From Conidiobolus incongruus B7586 (taxonomy: Eukaryota; Entomophthoromycota; Entomophthoromycetes; Entomophthorales; Conidiobolaceae): a stretch of DNA of 15,259 nucleotides. How positions within the stretch are numbered: position 1 is the first letter of the stretch; each line of letters begins with the position of its first letter. The notes under the pieces were generated by a model. That model saw nothing but the letters and a program-made list of their open reading frames with translations. It did not search any database and was not told where the DNA came from. A program made the position numbers and the translations under genes. Shown piece after piece: positions 9,381 to 15,259 of the stretch. The DNA lies in assembly GCA_000697335.1 (NCBI GenBank), contig JNEM01015190.1:1-15259 (forward strand), written 5' to 3'.

Positions 9381-10559
9381 TTTCAACTTACATTTTAACT
9401 ATCCAAAAATTGATCCAATATGAACCAATAAAGTAAGTAAATAGCTTATTTAGACAAAATAAGGTTAACTAAAAATCTTTTGTAATTTCAATATTTAGGG
9501 AAATTTTCAAATATTCAATCACAAAATATGAATCAATTAGTGTGACTAAGTTCTTTTAAGATATCATATTGATGATTGCTCAATCAATTTATTTTAGTAG
9601 TTATTGTATAGGAATAGTCCATCTATCAATTATTATAAATACTTTAAATTGGATTAAGTGTATATTCAATAATATTCTATTATTTGATCAATATTTTATT
9701 TATATTATATTATAAATGTTTATTTCCGCAATTTAAAATCAAATTATAATTTATTTGTATGAACTTTTTGTAAATTATATTTACTCTTAATCACAATATC
9801 GAATTTCAAAAAAATTTTATATAACTTAATATTGATATATATAATTTATAGTATTATAATTATGAAGGATATAAGAGCTTAAAATAATATTTTTACATTA
9901 TGATATTAATTATATTATACTAAATTTGAATAATTCATTAATTATAATAGGGATATATCACACTATTTAAAAACATTTGATCCAAATGATATGATTTCAT
10001 TATAGTACTTTAATATTTATTAAATAATAAATATTGAAAAAAAAGATGATCAGGAAAGTCCTCTATATGGAAATGCCAATTGCTGAACATATCAAATATT
10101 ATATACAAAATTCTCCATAGTTTTTATTAAAATAATATATACTAAAAAGTTTGAATAGTTAAAAATATTAAAATTTTTAATTGAAAATTTAATATTAAAT
10201 CACAAAAAAATGATTAAAAAAATTAGTTTCATACTAGTATCATAAATAAAGTTTATTCATTGAAATATATTTTAAACCGTATCTAAACTATGATAAAGTT
10301 TACTAAACTTGAATAAAATTATAATATATTTACAAAAATCCCCTAATAATCTTAAACATTTGAATATAAAAGATTAAACTTTATTACTAATTGCGTGTAA
10401 GGTATATTTATTATGATTTTAGAATGATAGTTAAATTGATTTTTATAGTTGACTATAATTGTTTGATGTATTATTTACATAATAAAAAAGCCAATTTAAC
10501 TAAATTTTTATTATTTGAGATAAAAAATTTGTATTAAGATCAGAATGATAAAATAAATT
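9381..10559. other. AT-rich gene desert, right part
   Basis: Over a kilobase of A/T-dominated sequence leads up to the promoter block of the RA-PH-PH gene. I see no exon, tRNA, repeat family or mobile-element end in it. Confidence 0.65.
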
Positions 10560-10560
10560 T

Positions 10561-10680
10561 CCCCCACGCTATTTTATCCAATATCAATCAATTAACTAGA
10601 GCGACCCCTGAAATTCTCCTACCCGTATTAGGAGGATTATTCAACTTTAATTAGTAACGGTTCTACTATAAATAAAACGT
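10561..10680 (+). promoter_or_regulatory. GC-enriched promoter block of the RA-PH-PH gene
   Basis: After a kilobase of A/T-dominated DNA the composition changes abruptly: a CCCCCACGC string opens the block, ACCCCT follows at 10604-10609 and CTCCTACCCG ends at about 10625. A TATAAATA lies at 10667-10674, 173 bases before the start codon. The CCCCT string resembles a stress-response element core. The block is probably the proximal promoter, with transcription starting downstream of the TATA-like site. In-frame stops at 10804-10809 separate it from the coding region. Confidence 0.45.
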
Positions 10681-10839
10681 TTATTCTTATGCTTTTGTTG
10701 AATTTCTGGATTAAGGTCATCATTAACTTTGTAATATTAATTTAAAACACTTCTGTGGATCATTTGTATCCATATTTTTATTATAACTTATAATTAATTA
10801 GCTTAATGAATTATATTAATAAAAAGTACTAATCTTCAA

Positions 10840-13485
10840 ATGTCTGCCCCCATAATCAATAAATCTAATCAGCCTGCGAAAAACCTTGCCAACCTCATGA
10901 TAATAGACTCTCCAAGTACTACCCACTCTCAAGGACCCTCAACACCAGATTCAATTGATCAGTCTTCTCTCATGGAGCATTTATCTCAGTGCCTACCTCA
11001 CCCCAGAGAACATGACCTTTATTCCGATCCAACGTCTCATAAAGATTTGATGAATGCGAAGGGTGACGTGAGTCTCAAAGCACTCAGTCGTCCCCTTTCC
11101 GTAGACTCTGCTCATAGCATCACGTCCTCCCAGCCAATTCCTCCAATGCATACTCGGCCGCCTCACAACCGAGCTCTGAGTGGAGATCCCACATCCATTC
11201 AGCTGAGAGTTCGCTACGTTGCTAAAGATTTGTGGAATACAATCACTCTACCCAAATGTATAACAGTTGGTCAAGCGCGAGATCTTTGCATGATGAAGTG
11301 CAATATTAAAGTAGATTCCACAAGTAAGTCACACTCTTCAGTAACTCAACTTAGCACAGAAAATCCCGAAGGCGGTTTGAAGCGTCATTCAATGTACGGT
11401 ATTCCTGTCTCTGCAGCGGATGATCCATTTTTTCCTGATCTCGGGTCTCAATCACAATCACCACCAGGCTCTCCCAATCCAAGTACCGATGTACGGAATC
11501 AATTTGGTTTGTTTTGGCACGGAGCTGGTCACTGGCTAGATACCTTTCAAAGGATTGATTCTTACCCCCTGAATAACGGTGATATTATAGAACTTCAAAA
11601 CATCGATCACTTTGTTTATCTGCCGAAAGAACTGTACCATCACCATTATGCTGAAGGTGAGCTCAACAAACTATCCGGTGGGCTTCATCCAGTTTGGAAA
11701 AAGAGATGGTTTGTACTTCAGGGAAGAATCCTGTGGTACTCTGCAAAGCAATCCGATCCAAGTCCGACCGCATCTGCCGATCTCTCTAAGCCCTTCGTTG
11801 TTCAAGAAACCTCCGCCGGATTCAGTGGAAATCCGAATAATGAAACTTGTTTAGTACTAAAATTTGGAACTAGCACTAAATGCTGGTGGCTCAAAGCCGA
11901 TGACGCCGTGGAGATCGATCACTGGCGCAGGATTCTCATCACACTTCACAAAGAGCTAAGTGACCATTGTAATGTTGCACATGCTGCTCATCCAAAACTC
12001 GTTCCAACTACCAGTCATGTCACCGAAGAAGACGACGAAATAGAAACTGATACCGATTCTGGGAGACCATCCTCCACTGTAGAAGTATCTGCTCAAAATG
12101 ATATGAGTATGCCAAAGCCTTCTCTGCAGAGACCAAATCACCGTATCAAAGCTGGGTTCATGTTCAGAAAGATGATGGTTACTAACAGTTATCGTCCCAG
12201 GTACTTCGTGCTACGTGGTAAAGGTTTGACATGCTATAGATCGGATAGGTTCGACAAACCCAACAATCAGGGGCATCAGTTGATTTCGCTTATTGCAGCC
12301 AGAGTTACCTATTACCACCGTAATGATCGCTACTATTTTATTATTGTCGACGAGCAGGACTCGAACAACATGGATCATGATGATCTTTTTGGCCCTCCAC
12401 GCACTCCTCAGTATCTCAAAGGTAAGAAGTATAAAGGAAGGAGCAGCGATGGCCGCAGTGCCAAAAAGGCAGCAAGCGCCGATTTCAAAAGTTTTGTGTC
12501 TTCAGCCAAATCTTTACCCATTAGGCTAGGTGGACTCATCCAACAGGTCAAAGGAGGTCAAAGAGCCGTTGAAAAGTTATTTGTAGAAACTGAAAGCGAG
12601 TTTCTAGATTGGAAATATGCTTTAGAAAACATTGCTGGTTGCGAAGTCAAAAAGCATGAGGAGTTCCTCGAATCTCAAGCCAATGAAGATAATCGAAATC
12701 GTGATAGTAAATCGATGCTATCGAGAGTTACAACCAGTTCCATATGGAGTAAAATCGGCAAAAAGGGATGGTTCAAAGGTAATAAATCCAAAAAATTCGA
12801 AGATCCCGATGATAGTATTGCTTTTAGCGATAGCGAAGCTAGAACCTCTTATAATCGTCCCAATTCCGAAGCTTATGGCGTTGAGTCAAGCCAAATCCCT
12901 ACAGAATCATCTAATGGTTATTCTTCGTCCAACTACCGTTTCAGTAAATTTTTGAAGTCAAGAAATAAGAATAATGATGTTTCCTCCCCTGCAATGTCCA
13001 CAGCATCTCCTTGCTCTTCTCGAGTTGGCATTCGTGAAGATCATGCCAGGTCAAATACTTATGATGATATTGATAATGATATCTTTGTGCATGACGAAGA
13101 CTCAGAATCAGTTAAGCATTTGCCTGAAATCGAAGAGTTCCAAGAGATCAAGCTTACCATTTCCAACTCTCCTCTTTCTCCTCCACATTTGAGCAAGAGC
13201 TCCATATCCATTGGATATCCCGAAATGGGTGAAAGCTTAGGAATCATTGGCGATGAACGCGAGCGCGAGCCTCACTTTGACCCCAACAACACCCAACGCA
13301 TCCAAAAGCACCAAATGACTATGATGTCCAACGGCAACAGGACCATTCCCTCCAGCATGGGTATCGGAAACTTTGATCAGCCTCACATCACCAACGGCCG
13401 AGACAATGAAGTTAAGATCAAAGTATCCAAACTGAATCTCAGTCATAAGTTTACATGGATGAAGCGCTCCACAACAAAAGATTAA
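10840..13485 (+). CDS. RA-PH-PH multidomain adaptor protein
   Basis: A single uninterrupted frame encodes 881 residues. The start is the first ATG after in-frame TAA and TGA at 10804-10809. Residues 1-119 are Ser/Pro-rich and disordered. Residues about 120-265 look like a Ras-association or ubiquitin-like domain: LRVRYVAKDLWNTI, then a roughly 60-residue disordered insert (159-221), then the closing strands FGLFWHG and GDIIEL. PH domain 1 spans about 272-371 (KKRWFVL 287-293, helix Trp362). PH domain 2 spans about 436-597 (RPRYFVL 452-458, helix Trp591) and is interrupted by a basic insert of about 74 residues (504-577). A Ser-rich, acidic and basic tail follows. The RA-then-PH order resembles metazoan Grb7/MRL adaptors, which link Ras-type GTPases to phosphoinositide membranes. 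A similar cortical role is inferred, not shown. Its composition is less AT-rich than the other two genes, and it lacks introns. Confidence 0.88.
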   Translation: MSAPIINKSNQPAKNLANLMIIDSPSTTHSQGPSTPDSIDQSSLMEHLSQCLPHPREHDLYSDPTSHKDLMNAKGDVSLKALSRPLSVDSAHSITSSQPIPPMHTRPPHNRALSGDPTSIQLRVRYVAKDLWNTITLPKCITVGQARDLCMMKCNIKVDSTSKSHSSVTQLSTENPEGGLKRHSMYGIPVSAADDPFFPDLGSQSQSPPGSPNPSTDVRNQFGLFWHGAGHWLDTFQRIDSYPLNNGDIIELQNIDHFVYLPKELYHHHYAEGELNKLSGGLHPVWKKRWFVLQGRILWYSAKQSDPSPTASADLSKPFVVQETSAGFSGNPNNETCLVLKFGTSTKCWWLKADDAVEIDHWRRILITLHKELSDHCNVAHAAHPKLVPTTSHVTEEDDEIETDTDSGRPSSTVEVSAQNDMSMPKPSLQRPNHRIKAGFMFRKMMVTNSYRPRYFVLRGKGLTCYRSDRFDKPNNQGHQLISLIAARVTYYHRNDRYYFIIVDEQDSNNMDHDDLFGPPRTPQYLKGKKYKGRSSDGRSAKKAASADFKSFVSSAKSLPIRLGGLIQQVKGGQRAVEKLFVETESEFLDWKYALENIAGCEVKKHEEFLESQANEDNRNRDSKSMLSRVTTSSIWSKIGKKGWFKGNKSKKFEDPDDSIAFSDSEARTSYNRPNSEAYGVESSQIPTESSNGYSSSNYRFSKFLKSRNKNNDVSSPAMSTASPCSSRVGIREDHARSNTYDDIDNDIFVHDEDSESVKHLPEIEEFQEIKLTISNSPLSPPHLSKSSISIGYPEMGESLGIIGDEREREPHFDPNNTQRIQKHQMTMMSNGNRTIPSSMGIGNFDQPHITNGRDNEVKIKVSKLNLSHKFTWMKRSTTKD

Positions 13486-13640
13486 TAAGCATCTACTTTA
13501 ATATTTGTCTACAATGTGTGTATATCCACAACCAATTCACTCCGTCTAATTATTCATCCTCCTTCCCATCAATAATCTCCTCCATTATTACTTATACATC
13601 TCTCTATCCTTCCGTCCCAACATTTTTTTGAAAATTTTTT
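13486..13640 (+). other. pyrimidine-rich 3' flank of the RA-PH-PH gene
   Basis: After the TAA the plus strand is rich in C and T and nearly free of G from about 13531 to 13620, for example CCTCCTTCCC and CTCTCTATCCTTCC. It ends in T-runs. This is most likely the 3' UTR with its cleavage region. A similar but weaker C-richness follows the SPT2-family gene. Confidence 0.5.
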
Positions 13641-13650
13641 TCTTAGTATT

Positions 13651-13668
13651 GTTATATATATATATAAC
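13651..13668. repeat. 18-base perfect palindrome, GTT(AT)6AAC
   Basis: GTTATATATATATATAAC reads the same on both strands. It lies 166 bases after the RA-PH-PH stop codon, just past the pyrimidine-rich flank and T-runs. TATATA strings act as 3'-end efficiency elements in yeast, so a role in transcript end formation is possible, though such strings are common in AT-rich spacer. Confidence 0.7.
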
Positions 13669-15259
13669 ACATACCTCTATAAAATAAAAAACATTTTATA
13701 TAATTAATTTGGTTGTTTAATCGGTTTTATATGGTTTTTTAATTGAAGTACTTTAAGATAATTAGAGAAATAGTATTATATTAATACTTTCTTTAAGTAT
13801 TTTATTTTTTATATAAAAATCAATATTTTAACTGTGTAATTGAGTAATATTAATTTTTTTAATAATTTATCAAGAATAAAATAGAACTCAAAAATGAAAT
13901 CTAATAGATAATATTGTCCAGTTCAAAATAAATTAATATTTTTTATAAAATCACCTTTATATCATTTGGAATAAAGGCTAAAAATTTTATATGTGTAATA
14001 AGTGGAAATTTATAAATTACAATATAAATTATTAATTGATTAATTTTTTTGAATAATAAAAATTTATTATTTGAGATAATTTGAAAATTATATGAATTTT
14101 AAATTTTAACTTATTTTATTAGTCAATATAAAACATTTTATTTCAATTTAATTTATTATTAAACTAATTGAACTCAAAAAACTCTGAATAAGATGGTTAA
14201 TAAAATTGAAAGATTTTAGGATATTCTTGATATTTAATACCATTTTATTAATTAATAGATTTTTAATTATATATAATTTGTGAATTACTATTATTTATAA
14301 AAATTTGGAAAAAATATATCAATTTTATAAATATTCAACAAGGTATCAGAATAATTATAAATATGTTATATTGGAAAATTTATAATTATTAATTTAAATT
14401 TAATTTATTTATAGCTTAGAAAGTGATTAACTTAAATTATTAATATATTTATAGTTTTGGATGGGAAGAAAAAATAGAAATCCGCTCACAAAAATCATTT
14501 AATATATATATATATTTTGTTAGAAACTTTAAATAATAGGTTATTTCCTTTAAACTAATATATATAAGTTCTAATATTACTTTAGATTTTAGATAATAAG
14601 GCTTTTTTGAGATTGAAAATAAGTGAATATTTTATTATATAATTTAAAACAATAAATATATAATATAAAATTAATATTTTCTTGTATTATTAATATCATT
14701 TTATTATATTTTTGATAGACTTTTATTACTTAAAAAACTACTCTGTTTATTAAAAAACTATATCTAATATTTATAAATTTTAAATTTATTTGAAAATTTT
14801 TTTTATAAATTTATTTTTAATTACTTAAAATAATTAAAATGATTTAGGTTATTACCTAGTGAATATTTTAAATATAGTAACTTTTTTATATTATTTTTAA
14901 TTAAAAAATTTTCATAGCTTTAATTCTATATATTTTATAATTTTTATATAAAATAAAAATATTTTCAAATTATATTTAAATTATTATTATTATAATAATA
15001 AAACCAATATAATATAGAGAAAAACTTACTATAGAGATAATATAGCCTATAATATAATATTGAAAATATGGCAGAATGATGTAAATATAAATAAAGTTTA
15101 ATTAAGCTTTATAAACAAATAGGTCAACTAATAATATCTTAAATTTAAAATAATGGGAAATTTTTTGATTTCTAATATTTTAAATATATTATTAGTTTCA
15201 AATAAATATATAAATATATATATATATATATAAAATAAATAAAAAATTAATTTTTTAAA
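13669..15259. other. AT-rich spacer to the window end
   Basis: This is almost pure A/T sequence with no supported gene. It contains short AT runs at 14502-14515 and 15214-15232 and an 18-base TTATTATTATAATAATAA palindrome at 14984-15001. Stops are dense in every frame, and I see no terminal repeats or element ends. Confidence 0.7.
15214..15232. repeat. (AT)9 microsatellite
   Basis: This is a dinucleotide run of 19 bases near the window end, next to a related ATAAATATAT patch. Confidence 0.85.

Noticed and set aside
5316-10839. Search for transposons, viral copies or tandem repeats filling the 5.5 kb desert
   Set aside because: No terminal inverted or direct repeats, no reverse transcriptase, integrase, transposase or capsid motifs, and no poly-A-tailed element could be seen by eye; only microsatellites and the relic candidates were found.

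Overview
The window looks like nuclear DNA from a very AT-rich eukaryote, most likely an early-diverging fungus (a Mucoromycota or Zoopagomycota lineage). That placement is an inference. It rests on introns of 45-65 bases with GT..AG ends and, in one case, a perfect TACTAAC branch site. It also rests on protein families and a coding style typical of fungi, and on islands of balanced composition (the genes) in strongly A/T-dominated spacer. The three intact genes use the standard genetic code and end in TAA.

Layout from left to right: about 1.1 kb of AT-rich spacer; an eight-exon gene for a NECAP-family endocytic adaptor (1112-2203, +); a minus-strand stretch that reads like a decayed gene (about 2401-3866); a two-exon gene for an SPT2-family histone chaperone (4362-5315, +); a 5.5 kb gene desert with (AT)n microsatellites, two weaker gene-relic candidates (7256-7863 + and 8461-8798 -) and a small GC-rich hairpin (9315-9359); a GC-enriched promoter block (about 10560-10680); an intronless 2.6 kb gene for an RA-PH-PH signalling or membrane adaptor (10840-13485, +); its pyrimidine-rich 3' flank; and 1.6 kb of featureless AT-rich spacer.

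The intact genes do not form a pathway. They are ordinary housekeeping or regulatory genes for clathrin-coat accessory function, chromatin, and small-GTPase/phosphoinositide signalling. The most unusual signal is in the relics. Long, protein-like minus-strand frames around 2.4-3.4 kb are broken mostly by TAA/TAG, at places where glutamine would read sensibly, with few TGAs and few apparent frame changes. The likeliest explanation is C-to-T (RIP-like or AT-biased) decay of host genes. Local stop-codon reassignment is a less likely alternative that a database search could exclude. I could not identify the proteins behind the relics.
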